The notes: a model not told the origin generated them from the sequence alone. DNA of 64,000 nt from Ethanoligenens sp047722935 (GCA_047722935.1 JBDNZS010000010.1:1-64000); one strand, 5' to 3'. Positions 36,463 through 45,020 are shown, counted from the stretch's first letter. Program-made: numbers and translations.

Positions 36463-36515
36463 ACTCCCCTTTCATTCATAAATCCAAACGTTACCATCCG
36501 AATGTTATCTGTTCT

Positions 36516-36545
36516 ATTATACGTTCAAATGCAAACGTTTTGCAA
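36516..36545 (-). promoter_or_regulatory. Promoter and candidate operator of the metal ABC operon
   Basis: Minus strand: TTGCAA (36545-36540), 18-nt spacer, TATAAT (36521-36516). The palindrome TGCAAA-CGT-TTTGCA (36530-36544) covers the -35, a position fit for repression. It does not match the Fur/Zur TGATAAT-type box or the AdcR box I know. It has a CG centre like a CcpA cre site, but is off by one position. Regulator unknown. Confidence 0.45.
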
Positions 36546-36580
36546 GTAAAACAAATGCATCACTTATTTTTTTATATGTG

Positions 36581-36616
36581 AAAAAAAGCGCTTGCTTTCT
36601 CAAGCAAACGCCTTTT
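36581..36616 (-). terminator. Terminator after the GldA-like gene
   Basis: On the minus strand, an imperfect stem (AAAAGGCGTTTGCTTG with CAAGCGCTTTT) is followed by a run of seven T. It lies 48 bp after the stop at 36664. Confidence 0.75.
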
Positions 36617-36663
36617 AACGTATGAGAGTAAATGACTTTTATCGCTGATGCTACTACTAAAAT

Positions 36664-37755
36664 TTATGCGTTCAAATAGGTTTTGCCAAGCACATCGGCT
36701 GCAATCAACGCATCGTAAAGCGCATCCGGTGTCACGTCGCCCAGCAAATTATGGATGGACTCACCCGGTGCGCACGCTTTTTCCGCCGCAATATGAACAC
36801 GCTCGGCATCAGTAACGCCAATCTCGCCCAATGTAATAGGCAAACCAACTGAAATGCAAAAATGCACCACTTCTTCAATCTCGTCCAAAGAGGCATTTTC
36901 AAGCAAAAGCTGTGCAATGGTACCGAATGCGACGATAGAACCATGCTGCGTTGCTTCACATTCCTCTAACGCAGTGAACCCGTTGTAAACCGAATGAGAA
37001 ACAGCCAAACCGCCGTTGTCCGCTCCCACACCGCTCAAAAACGTGTTGGCTTCAATGATGCTCTCCACCGCGGGGGTAAGTAATCCATGTTCTACTGCCT
37101 GTTTGGCTTTCAAGCCATCCCGCAACAATGTTTCATAGCAAAGCTCGCAGAGTGCCAAAGCGGATTTTGTGATACCGCCGTTTTCCAGGCTGAGCGCATT
37201 GCTGGCCACACAGGCACGTGCTTCAAAATAGGTACCCAGTGCGTCGCCCATGCCGGCCACCAAAAACTTAACCGGCGCTTTGGAAATGATTGAGGTGTCT
37301 ACAATGACCACATCGGGGTTCTTCGGATAAAAAATGTATTTGTCAAACGAGCCATCGTCGTTGTAAATGACCGAAAGACCCGTACAAGGCGCATCGGTTG
37401 CCGCCACTGTCGGAATAATAACGACCGGCAATTTTTCATAATAGGCTGTCGCCTTTGCAGTATCAATAGCACTACCGCCGCCCGCACCGCAAACGACATC
37501 AATCTTGTTCTCGCGTACAATCTTGCGCATCCGCTCGATCTCGCCATTGGAACTTACTCCGCCAAAAATCTCAAAAATGATTTTGTTGTCTTTGCCCTCA
37601 AAACTTTTCTCGATTAAAGGACGTGCCTGCTTATGGGCACTGCGGCTGCAAACAAATAAAAAGGATTTGCCAAAGTCCTTCACATTGTCATAAGTCTCAA
37701 GTAATGCATCTTTCCCCTGAATATAATTGTGGGGTGCTCTGAATAATTTTAACAC
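36664..37755 (-). CDS. Iron-containing alcohol dehydrogenase family, glycerol dehydrogenase-like
   Basis: 363 aa. Group III-type alcohol dehydrogenase resembling GldA, which oxidises glycerol to dihydroxyacetone with NAD+. NAD loop GAGGGSAIDTAKATA; metal ligands Asp in MGDALGTYFEA, His in VSHSVYNG and His in TQHGSIVAFG match the Asp-His-His zinc set of glycerol dehydrogenases, and the TDAPCTGLSV segment is also GldA-like. GTG 37755 has GGAG 8 nt upstream and gives a normal N-terminus (MLKLFRAPHNYIQG); an earlier in-frame ATG adds 17 residues. Substrate could be another vicinal diol. Confidence 0.85.
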   Translation of the reverse strand: MLKLFRAPHNYIQGKDALLETYDNVKDFGKSFLFVCSRSAHKQARPLIEKSFEGKDNKIIFEIFGGVSSNGEIERMRKIVRENKIDVVCGAGGGSAIDTAKATAYYEKLPVVIIPTVAATDAPCTGLSVIYNDDGSFDKYIFYPKNPDVVIVDTSIISKAPVKFLVAGMGDALGTYFEARACVASNALSLENGGITKSALALCELCYETLLRDGLKAKQAVEHGLLTPAVESIIEANTFLSGVGADNGGLAVSHSVYNGFTALEECEATQHGSIVAFGTIAQLLLENASLDEIEEVVHFCISVGLPITLGEIGVTDAERVHIAAEKACAPGESIHNLLGDVTPDALYDALIAADVLGKTYLNA

Positions 37756-37882
37756 GCAATCATCTCCTTGCCCCACTATTTTATAACAGGGATGCTTTTT
37801 ATTCAAGACATTTATGTTAAAAATTTATCGAACTTAATCGAATAAGAGGATTTCACACCTTCCCAACGTTCAGCATAACACT

Positions 37883-38749
37883 TTACAGCTGCACTCGACT
37901 GGTTGCGGCGGACTGCATTGTCAGAACCTGTTCCAGCCATTGCTGTATGCTTCGGAAAATCTCTTCTTTGTTCTGCTCGTTATGTAGCGTGTGGAATGCA
38001 CCGGGAATTTCTTGATATTCCACCCTGCCGCCGCTTCGCTCAGCAAACCCCTTGCTTGCAGCAGCCGACGTGACCGGATCTGCCTCTCCATGGATAATCA
38101 ACGTCGGGAAAGCAATCTCGTGTGCATGGTGCAGTGCCCAGCGCCCTGCACAACTGGCCTGCCAGAACAGGCGTGCCGTCACAACCCCATGAATCAATGG
38201 GTCGGCCAAGTAAGAACGTGCGAATGCCGGATCGTGACTGAGTCCCTCGGGATGCAGACCCGAGTCGAAGCGGGGGCGTGGGGAAAACCGCGCAATCCCC
38301 CCCGCCACCGCCGCACGACGTAACGGATGCCCCACCATTTTTAACCATGGTGCCGAGGCCACCAAGCCGGAAATATCCGGATTATGCCGCAACCCTTCAT
38401 TCAGCACGATATTTCCGCCCATGCTGTGCCCATACAAAAACAAAGGCAGTCCCGAAAACCGCGCGCGTGCCAAATCCAATAGCAACTCGACTTCATCCAA
38501 AAACAGTGCAAAATCAGGCACGTCTCCGCGGTCACCTGCTGAATGCCCGCTGCCATACAGATCAATCGCCATTACGGCAAAACCAGCCATTGTAAAAAAA
38601 GACGCGAACGACAAAAAGCAGCCGCTGTAATCCCCCAACCCATGCACAAGGCAAATAACAGCTTTCGGAGGTTTCTCCGGCCTCCAAATATGGAAATAAA
38701 GCATACCCTCCGCTCGACTCTCAAATAATATTTCGTCACGGCTGTTCAT
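37883..38749 (-). CDS. Alpha/beta hydrolase, monoacylglycerol lipase-like
   Basis: 288-aa serine hydrolase of the Hydrolase_4 (lysophospholipase/monoglyceride lipase) group. The oxyanion loop LVHGLGDYSGCF, nucleophile elbow YGHSMGGNI (Ser of G-H-S-M-G), catalytic Asp in HGEADPVTS and His in GAFHTLHNE are in the usual order. ATG 38749 is 7 nt after GGAGGTG; a start seven codons earlier lacks a site. Monocistronic, with the promoter at 38794-38823. The substrate is likely a monoacyl lipid or other small ester, not proven. Confidence 0.85.
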   Translation of the reverse strand: MNSRDEILFESRAEGMLYFHIWRPEKPPKAVICLVHGLGDYSGCFLSFASFFTMAGFAVMAIDLYGSGHSAGDRGDVPDFALFLDEVELLLDLARARFSGLPLFLYGHSMGGNIVLNEGLRHNPDISGLVASAPWLKMVGHPLRRAAVAGGIARFSPRPRFDSGLHPEGLSHDPAFARSYLADPLIHGVVTARLFWQASCAGRWALHHAHEIAFPTLIIHGEADPVTSAAASKGFAERSGGRVEYQEIPGAFHTLHNEQNKEEIFRSIQQWLEQVLTMQSAATSRVQL

Positions 38750-38793
38750 TCCCACACCTCCAAGAAACAAAATGCGCTTTATAATTATTATAA

Positions 38794-38823
38794 ATTATAT
38801 GTGATTAATATGTATTGTAGCAA
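38794..38823 (-). promoter_or_regulatory. Predicted promoter of the alpha/beta hydrolase gene
   Basis: Minus strand: TTGCTA (38823-38818), 18-nt spacer, TATAAT (38799-38794), within a very AT-rich stretch. Confidence 0.55.
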
Positions 38824-38870
38824 GATTTGAGATCCATTGCAATAGAGAAAAGCACATTCATACCCGTTAT

Positions 38871-39731
38871 TCAATGGATGGGGCGCTTTTGATATTTCTG
38901 ACCCGCTACTTCCACACTGCCAATGGTGACCAATGCGTTCTCGTCAAAATCCAGTACAATCGATTTCAGTTTGGCAATCTCCAGACGGGAAACCACCACA
39001 TACAGCACGGTTGCGTCATTTTTCAAGTAGCCGCCCCGCGCATTCAGCAATGTACCGCCCCGTCCGAGACGGTCACGGATTGCATCTGAAATATCCTCAT
39101 ACCGGTCGGAAATCACCATGACCGCACGGGATTCATCGACGCCCTCCACCACTACATCAATGGCCTTAAACGCAATAAAATATGCAATTAAGGAATACAT
39201 GGCGCGATCCCAACCGAAGACAAATCCGGCACTGGAAAGAATAAACAGGTTAAAAAACATAACGATCTCGCCGACAGAAAAACCGACCTTTTTATCCATA
39301 ATGATGGCGATGATCTCCGAGCCATCCAGCGACCCCCCGTTGCGGATAATCAATCCAACGCCCACGCCGACAATTACGCCGCCAAACACGCAGGCCAGAA
39401 GCGGTTGATGGGTCAAACTTGGCACCGGATGCAACAGTGAAACGCCAAGTGACACAGCCAAGACTCCAAACAGCGTCGTCAGTGTAAAGCTTTTACCGAT
39501 TTGCTTATATCCGATTACAAAAAATGGTACATTCAGTAAAAAGGTAAAAATCCCAAGCGGAAGATTGCTAAGGTGGCTCGCAATGATCGCCACACCCATA
39601 ACACCGCCATCAATCACATTGTTGGGCACAAGAAAAATCTCCAGACCCACGGAATATAAGGCAGCGCCCAATAGCACAAATAGCACACGGGCCGTCAGCA
39701 CTGCCTGCTTATTATTTTTAAACAACCCCAT
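38871..39731 (-). CDS. YitT family membrane protein (DUF161/DUF2179)
   Basis: 286 aa. Five or six membrane helices (about 13-190) with the family motifs NNVIDGGVMGVAII and RNGGSLDGSEIIAI, then a soluble C-terminal DUF2179 domain (about 205-280) with LNARGGYLKNDATVLYVVV. Members are widespread in Bacillota, often in several copies, and of unknown function. The ATG at 39731 is only one base after AGGAGGA; the TTG two codons later is better spaced, so the start may be 39725. Promoter at 39827-39855. Confidence 0.85.
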   Translation of the reverse strand: MGLFKNNKQAVLTARVLFVLLGAALYSVGLEIFLVPNNVIDGGVMGVAIIASHLSNLPLGIFTFLLNVPFFVIGYKQIGKSFTLTTLFGVLAVSLGVSLLHPVPSLTHQPLLACVFGGVIVGVGVGLIIRNGGSLDGSEIIAIIMDKKVGFSVGEIVMFFNLFILSSAGFVFGWDRAMYSLIAYFIAFKAIDVVVEGVDESRAVMVISDRYEDISDAIRDRLGRGGTLLNARGGYLKNDATVLYVVVSRLEIAKLKSIVLDFDENALVTIGSVEVAGQKYQKRPIH

Positions 39732-39826
39732 TCCTCCTTAAAACCGTATGAAGATAAGCCAACGCCTGAAAGCAGTAATGTGCTCCCACACAGGACATTT
39801 CGACATGTTTTATCTCATCTATATAT

Positions 39827-39855
39827 AGTATAACATGGCGCTTGCTTTCTGCAAA
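39827..39855 (-). promoter_or_regulatory. Predicted promoter of the YitT gene
   Basis: Minus strand: TTTGCA (39855-39850), 17-nt spacer, TATACT (39832-39827) with an extended TG. Confidence 0.5.
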
Positions 39856-40012
39856 GCATCTGCAATTTCTTTTCAAAACAACGTACCGATAAAGTCAATA
39901 TGCAAACGGCACATGCCAATCACTGAACAATATGCCAAAACAGTGAAATCATGCAAAGTTATTGATGTGCAGCAAAGAATGTAAAAACAACCTATCCATA
40001 AGGGCGGAAACG

Positions 40013-40021
40013 TGGTAAAAT
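40013..40021 (+). promoter_or_regulatory. Possible extended -10 promoter of the helicase gene
   Basis: TG-G-TAAAAT at 40013-40021 is a fair extended -10; the -35 region (TATCCA) is poor. It would give a leader of about 230 nt before the helicase ATG. Confidence 0.4.
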
Positions 40022-40027
40022 AGAAAT

Positions 40028-40258
40028 GTTTGATTGCGGCGGACGCGATGTTTCACATCTTCGTCCGCATCGTTTATTTTTGGAATCCACCGGGCGGCGA
40101 ACAGGTGTGCGCTGTCTGGTGGATTGGCTGCGGTTGCCGTTCTGTGCCGCGCGCGGCGCTTATCAATATGATCGAGCAATACAAAAGATACGGGCGATCC
40201 GATCTCGCATTCATGCGCACAGGGAGTCGGATAGCGATTTAAACCCAAGGAGAACTAT
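40028..40258 (+). ncRNA. Long hairpin-rich 5' leader of the DEAD-box helicase
   Basis: Between the possible promoter and the ATG, several inverted repeats follow one another. 40039-40068: GCGGACG/CGTCCGC with GATGT/ACATC inside. 40084-40125: AATCCACC with GGTGGATT, perfect. 40146-40157: the self-complementary GCCGCGCGCGGC. 40197-40232: ATCCGA-CTC with GAG-TCGGAT. Open frames across it show no family likeness. I infer a structured leader RNA; it does not match a riboswitch that I know. Long leaders with auto- or cold control are known for some RNA helicase genes. Confidence 0.4.
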
Positions 40259-41575
40259 ATGCAATTTTCGCAGCTTCAACTCGATCCCAATATTTTGAAA
40301 GCCCTTGTCGCCGCCGGATATGAACAGCCAACCCCCATTCAAGAGCAATCCATCCCGTATATCCTTGAAAACCGGGATTTACTGGGTACTGCGCAGACCG
40401 GCACCGGAAAAACCGCCGCGTTTGCCGTGCCTATCCTTGATCAGCTCTGCCAGAACCACGATCATCCGGTTGTACCGCGGCACATTCGTGCGCTGGTACT
40501 TTCCCCCACGCGGGAGCTGGCCATCCAGATTAAAGAAAGCTTTGATCTGTACGGCCGTTTCCTGCACCTGCGAAATACCGTGATCTTCGGCGGTGTCTCA
40601 CAGATTCCGCAGGTGAGCAAACTGCGGGAGGGTGTGGACATCCTCATTGCCACGCCGGGCCGTTTGCTTGATCTGATGAACCAGCGGCATGTTGACCTCT
40701 CACATGTTTCCTACTTTGTGCTGGATGAAGCCGACCGGATGCTGGATATGGGCTTCATCAACGATGTCCACAAAGTGGTGGAGAAATTACCGCAAAACCG
40801 GCAGACTTTGCTGTTTTCCGCCACCATGCCGCCCGATATCAAGAGATTGGCAGACAAACTTTTAAAGGACCCCGCACGGGTAGCTGTCGCTCCCGTGTCT
40901 TCCACTGCCGAAACCGTAGAACAGAAATTGTTCTTTTTAGATAAGAAAAATAAGCAGCACCTGTTGGTGCACCTGCTGAAAACCGCCGACATGGAATCCG
41001 TACTGGTTTTTTCCCGCACCAAACACGGTGCGAACAAGATTGTGGAACATCTCGAAAAGGCGGGCATTCCCTCCAAAGCCATTCACGGAAACAAATCCCA
41101 GAGCGCACGTCAGCAGGCGCTGCGGGAATTTAAAAACCGCAAAATACGTGTCTTGGTGGCAACTGATATCGCGGCGCGCGGCATCGATGTGACGGAGCTA
41201 TCGCACGTTATCAACTATGATCTGCCTAATGAACCGGAAACTTACGTGCATCGCATCGGCCGCACCGGTCGCGCCGGACAAAGCGGCATGGCGTTCTCGT
41301 TCTGCGATGAAGAAGAGCACGATTATTTAAAAAGCATCGAACGGCTGATCGGCAAAAAAATTCCGGTAGAAACCGAACACCCGTTCCCCGCCACGCTTGC
41401 GCCGACCGCACCGCCCAAACAAGGCGGACATGGCGGTCATCGCTCGTCTTCCTATGGCAATCCCCGCAGTGGCGGCTATCGCCCCACGCAGCGAGCAGGC
41501 GGCCCACGCGGTAGCAGTTACGCGCATAAAGGCGGCGGACGCACCGGCGCACCTCGGCAGCGCACAGGCGCATAA
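40259..41575 (+). CDS. DEAD-box ATP-dependent RNA helicase (CshA/RhlE-like)
   Basis: 438-aa RNA helicase for ribosome assembly or mRNA turnover. All motifs are in order: Q motif YEQPTPIQEQSIP, motif I AQTGTGKTAAF, Ia PTRELAIQ, II DEAD, III SAT, IV LVFSRTKHGA, V ATDIAARGIDV, VI HRIGRTGRAG. The tail (about 378-438) is rich in Gly, Arg, Ser and Tyr, like RNA-binding tails of CshA/RhlE proteins. ATG 40259 with AAGGAG. It is monocistronic, with a terminator at 41606-41641 and an unusually long structured leader. Confidence 0.95.
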   Translation: MQFSQLQLDPNILKALVAAGYEQPTPIQEQSIPYILENRDLLGTAQTGTGKTAAFAVPILDQLCQNHDHPVVPRHIRALVLSPTRELAIQIKESFDLYGRFLHLRNTVIFGGVSQIPQVSKLREGVDILIATPGRLLDLMNQRHVDLSHVSYFVLDEADRMLDMGFINDVHKVVEKLPQNRQTLLFSATMPPDIKRLADKLLKDPARVAVAPVSSTAETVEQKLFFLDKKNKQHLLVHLLKTADMESVLVFSRTKHGANKIVEHLEKAGIPSKAIHGNKSQSARQQALREFKNRKIRVLVATDIAARGIDVTELSHVINYDLPNEPETYVHRIGRTGRAGQSGMAFSFCDEEEHDYLKSIERLIGKKIPVETEHPFPATLAPTAPPKQGGHGGHRSSSYGNPRSGGYRPTQRAGGPRGSSYAHKGGGRTGAPRQRTGA

Positions 41576-41605
41576 GGCACACCGTATCTTTCTTGCTAAA
41601 CGTGT

Positions 41606-41641
41606 AAACGCCCTTGCGGTTGAAACCGTCAAGGGCGTTTT
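41606..41641 (+). terminator. Terminator after the DEAD-box gene
   Basis: AAACGCCCTTG pairs with CAAGGGCGTTT, with CGGT/ACCG stacked inside and one bulged T; a T-run follows. It starts 31 nt after the stop. Confidence 0.85.
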
Positions 41642-41745
41642 ACTATGCTCATTTTTCCAAATGGATTTCACCATGTCCTTTCTCAAACGCCTGCACATGC
41701 TCGCGAATGAGCAATTCCACCTCCCACAAGAACAGGTAGGCCAAA

Positions 41746-41787
41746 CAACAAGACACCCGGCAGATTTTTCTGCCGGGTGTCTTGTTG
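41746..41787. terminator. Strong hairpin after spoIVA
   Basis: A perfect 19-bp stem (CAACAAGACACCCGGCAGA with its complement) and a TTTT loop lie 21 bp after the spoIVA stop. The T-rich GTTGTTT end on the minus strand fits a terminator for spoIVA; it can also act on readthrough from the helicase gene. The rest of the 232-bp gap contains no gene that I can support. Confidence 0.75.
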
Positions 41788-41807
41788 CGATATTGACACA
41801 TATGGTT

Positions 41808-43286
41808 TTACAGGATGATACAAATCAGCCCGCCGCACCCTTCGTTGATGATGCGTTCCAATGTCTCCTGCAATTTTTCCCGCGCGTCGGCGGGCATATG
41901 ATACAGTTTATTGTGCAGACCCTCTGTAACCAGTTCCTGCAACGACTTGCCAAAAATATTTGAGTCCCATATCTTCTCCGGGTCCTCCTCAAATTCCTTG
42001 AGCAAATAATCCACCAGTTCTTCCGATTGCTTTTCCGAACCGACGATGGGGTTGATCTCCGAAACCACGCGGCATTTGAGCATATGGATTGATTCCGAGC
42101 TGGCTTTCAGGCGCACACCGTAGCGACCGCTCTGGTGAACAATCTCCGGGTCTTCCAGCGTCATTTCTTCCATTGTGGGCATCACAATCCCATAGCCGGT
42201 GGCTTTTACCTCATCGAGCGCGTTTTTTACCTTATCATACTCTTTCTTAGAAGCCGCAAGGCTCTGCATGAGTTCAATGAGATCTCCTTCACTGGTGATC
42301 TCAAAACCGGTTGCTTCCCCCAGCACCTTGTAAAACAAACCCGGCTGCACATCCACTTTCAGTCCTGCGGTGCCGCGGCCCAAATCGACGCTGGCAAGCT
42401 TGACCTCGGTGACATATTCGTTTTCCTTGATGCCGTCCAGTGCGCCGCGCACCTCGCGGATTTTCGAGATGCCCTGTGCCGAATCGTGGATGGTACTGTA
42501 AAGCGATGTATGCAGCCAGTGGTCGGGCTCTAGCGCGGCAATCCAGTCAGGCAGATCGACGCCGATCTCTTTAACCGGAAACTCAAACAACACGGTCTCA
42601 ATAATACTGCGAATCTCCGCTTCCCCCAGCTCCACACAGTTGACCGGAAGCACCGGCACATTGTACTTTGCCTCCATGCCGGACCGCAGTGTCTGCGTAT
42701 CCTCAGCAGTCGGATGAACACTGTTGAGCAGGATGACGAACGGCTTTTCTATTTCTTTGAGCTCGTTTATCACCCGTTCCTCCGCCTCGGCATATTCGTC
42801 GCGCGGGATTTCCCCGATGGAACCGTCGGTCGTTATCACAAGGCCGATGGTGGAATGCTCGGTGATAACTTTACGGGTACCAATCTCGGCAGCCATGTTG
42901 AACGGAATCTCTTTGTCGAACCACGGCGTCATTACCATACGGGGATTATCATTTTCTATGTAGCCCAACGCGCTGGGGACGATATACCCCACACAGTCGA
43001 TCATCCTGACGCGAAATTTCGCGTTGTCTGCCAGTGTGATTTCCACTGCCTCATTGGGAATGAATTTCGGCTCGGTGGTCATAATAGTACGTCCCGCAGC
43101 ACTCTGCGGCAGTTCGTCAACCGCGCGGTCATGTTTGTAACTGCCCTCAATATTAGGGATGACCAGCGTTTCCATAAACCGTTTGATAAAGGTCGATTTT
43201 CCGGTGCGGACGGGGCCGACCACCCCGATATAAATGTCGCCGTCCGTCCGCTGTGCGATATCCTGATAGATGCTGCGGCTGTCCAT
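41808..43286 (-). CDS. spoIVA: Stage IV sporulation protein A, spore coat morphogenetic ATPase
   Basis: Polymerising ATPase that forms the basal layer of the spore coat on the forespore outer membrane. 492 aa, the same length as the Bacillus protein. Walker A GVVGPVRTGKSTFIKRF (about 20-36) lies in a TRAFAC-like domain, followed by the characteristic TTEPKFIPNEAVEI and IDCVGYIVPSALGY segments. The C-terminal end LICIIL is hydrophobic, as expected for membrane-surface targeting. ATG 43286 follows AGGAGG; an in-frame start 75 bases upstream is not supported. It is 171 bp downstream of sipL, its partner in Clostridioides. Expression in the mother cell under SigE is expected from the family. Confidence 0.96.
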   Translation of the reverse strand: MDSRSIYQDIAQRTDGDIYIGVVGPVRTGKSTFIKRFMETLVIPNIEGSYKHDRAVDELPQSAAGRTIMTTEPKFIPNEAVEITLADNAKFRVRMIDCVGYIVPSALGYIENDNPRMVMTPWFDKEIPFNMAAEIGTRKVITEHSTIGLVITTDGSIGEIPRDEYAEAEERVINELKEIEKPFVILLNSVHPTAEDTQTLRSGMEAKYNVPVLPVNCVELGEAEIRSIIETVLFEFPVKEIGVDLPDWIAALEPDHWLHTSLYSTIHDSAQGISKIREVRGALDGIKENEYVTEVKLASVDLGRGTAGLKVDVQPGLFYKVLGEATGFEITSEGDLIELMQSLAASKKEYDKVKNALDEVKATGYGIVMPTMEEMTLEDPEIVHQSGRYGVRLKASSESIHMLKCRVVSEINPIVGSEKQSEELVDYLLKEFEEDPEKIWDSNIFGKSLQELVTEGLHNKLYHMPADAREKLQETLERIINEGCGGLICIIL

Positions 43287-43313
43287 GCCCGTTCCTCCTT
43301 GTTTGCTTTTCGT

Positions 43314-43358
43314 GGGTTCCCGGTTGTTTCCGCATATGCGGAGAGCGGTTGGGAACCC
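43314..43358. other. Compound hairpin in the sipL-spoIVA gap
   Basis: GGGTTCCC (43314-43321) pairs with GGGAACCC (43351-43358), enclosing the 14-base palindrome TCCGCATATGCGGA (43329-43342). It sits 28 nt upstream of the spoIVA ATG and could form in the spoIVA leader. No T-run follows. It may tune readthrough or translation between the two genes. Confidence 0.5.
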
Positions 43359-43457
43359 CATTTATGTCAGTGATTGATCGACCGCCTTGTTTTTCGCATG
43401 TTCAGCCGCGTATACGGCATCATACTGCACGTATCCCAGCGGCGGCGGTTTGGCTTC

Positions 43458-45020
43458 TTATCCTTTGTGGCGGCGCTGCTTAGGAATCAGCAGCATGCTG
43501 CGCGCATCCAGCGCGTCATCTTCCAAATTGTTCTCCCGCTTGATGCCATCCGGCGATGTATTATACCGTTTTGCAATATCCCAAACGCTTTCGCCTTTAT
43601 CCGCAAAATACAGGGTCAACGTTTTCTGCGGCGGCAGTTCTTTGGGTTGGGAATCGTCCACATCCAGCTCGGTGAGCGCATTTTCCTGCAAAACCGCATA
43701 GACTGTCGCATCCACGGCGCATTCAACGCGCAGGTCCAGCCGGTTCGGCCCCGTCAACGTGTAGCTGCTGGAAACCACATGCAAATCCGGATCACCGCGC
43801 ATCGTCTTGGCCGCATTTTTGACTTCTTCCTTGAGGGTGAACGGCACCGTTTTATCCGTGCAGACAGGCCCGCCCTGCATATCCACTGCAAAAACAGCAA
43901 CTTGCAGTTCACCCGTGAGCAGCAGCGCCCCGCCTTCAAACCGGCTTTCGGTGAGATGGGCAATCACCGTGCAGTCGGTCACAGACTTCAGTTCCGCGTC
44001 ATCCAGTTCCACCGTCTGCCGCACCATTTCGGTTGTATGGATGGTGTCCGCCACATGCAGCAAAGAAATTGGTTTGGACTGGATCGCCACTTCATATTGT
44101 GGACTGAACACGTCGGTGAGCGTTGTAACTTCTCTGGTGCGATAAGCAGTTACTTCCGCTGTGACGGTCATTTGCACATCCAGCTTGCGGTTTTCGCCTT
44201 CACCGTCGGGCTGCACGTTGGATTTGACCACACCGGGAATCAGCCGCAGGGTGCATCCGCAATCTTCATCCACACCAGGCAGGTCGATGATCTGGCTGAT
44301 CGGGATAGCGTGCTCCATCACCTCCACACCGCCTTCGCCTTCCTCTGATTCGGCACTGTAGAGCGTTTTGAGCCGCACTTCGCCTTTAGCGATGACCTTG
44401 TTGCTGATCAGCTTGTAGTCCTGCACCACGGCGACTGCGTCGGTCTTGATGATGGAAGCGACAGCAGGCTTTCCATAACTGATTTCCAGCTCTTCATGCA
44501 CATCGAACGGCTTTTCAGCCGACCCGACATGTGCACTGCAATGCACCGGCCTGCTCCTTGATTCCAACTGTTCAGTCTGTACACCGCTGATAAATTCCTG
44601 TTCCCGTTCGCACAGAACCTTTGCGCGGATAGAAATAGAACCGCGCACCTGTACCCGCCTTGGACCAATCAAGCGGCAATTGACATAGACCACCCGTGCC
44701 CTGACCCGCGCCCGGGCCTCCTCACACTCCTCGTTTAAGTCGAACGTGTGTGTAAAAGCCGTTTCATGCGTGAGGCAGCGCACGTTGCAGGAGTTCTCGG
44801 TGATATAAAGGACACGAATATAAAAGGTGCCGCTGACGGTCAGACGTGCGCCGTCCACCTGCTTGGCATCAATCTCCGCACAGCCCTCTGTTTTGAGCAC
44901 GCGCGAAACATCGGGGCAGTAGTCAGGCAGGATGATGTCGCAGTCCACAGGATGATCGGCGGCGGTGTCCAGAACAGGCGCGCTGACACGAACCGTATCC
45001 CGCGTGATGGGCAAATCCAT
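43458..45020 (-). CDS. sipL: SipL-like spore coat protein with SPOCS (DUF3794) and LysM domains
   Basis: 520-aa spore morphogenetic protein. Repeated DUF3794/SPOCS-type beta modules occupy most of the chain, with signature phrases DIILPDYCPDVSRVLKTEG (about 28-46) and a later AEVTAYRTREVTTLTDVFSP. A C-terminal LysM (about 468-516) contains KGESVWDIAKRYNTS and LLIPKQ. In Clostridioides difficile, SipL has this layout and its LysM binds SpoIVA to localise the coat; here the gene is directly upstream of spoIVA. ATG 45020 has GGAGAG. The 330-bp gap upstream holds the hcp terminator and no gene that I can support. Confidence 0.9.
   Translation of the reverse strand: MDLPITRDTVRVSAPVLDTAADHPVDCDIILPDYCPDVSRVLKTEGCAEIDAKQVDGARLTVSGTFYIRVLYITENSCNVRCLTHETAFTHTFDLNEECEEARARVRARVVYVNCRLIGPRRVQVRGSISIRAKVLCEREQEFISGVQTEQLESRSRPVHCSAHVGSAEKPFDVHEELEISYGKPAVASIIKTDAVAVVQDYKLISNKVIAKGEVRLKTLYSAESEEGEGGVEVMEHAIPISQIIDLPGVDEDCGCTLRLIPGVVKSNVQPDGEGENRKLDVQMTVTAEVTAYRTREVTTLTDVFSPQYEVAIQSKPISLLHVADTIHTTEMVRQTVELDDAELKSVTDCTVIAHLTESRFEGGALLLTGELQVAVFAVDMQGGPVCTDKTVPFTLKEEVKNAAKTMRGDPDLHVVSSSYTLTGPNRLDLRVECAVDATVYAVLQENALTELDVDDSQPKELPPQKTLTLYFADKGESVWDIAKRYNTSPDGIKRENNLEDDALDARSMLLIPKQRRHKG

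Noticed and set aside
36530..36544. CcpA cre site at the metal ABC promoter
   Set aside because: The CG centre and TG start fit, but the conserved 3' C is displaced by one base; kept only as an unassigned palindrome.
40026..40298. Possible small protein in the helicase leader
   Set aside because: No ribosome site, composition is unlike proteins, it overlaps the helicase start out of frame, and the region is better explained as folded RNA.
41576..41807. CRISPR or tandem repeat because of repeated hairpins
   Set aside because: The two hairpins differ in sequence and have the structure of terminators; there are no regularly spaced direct repeats.
43374..44348. 324-aa open frame antisense to sipL
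   Set aside because: No family likeness; the SPOCS/LysM reading on the minus strand is convincing.
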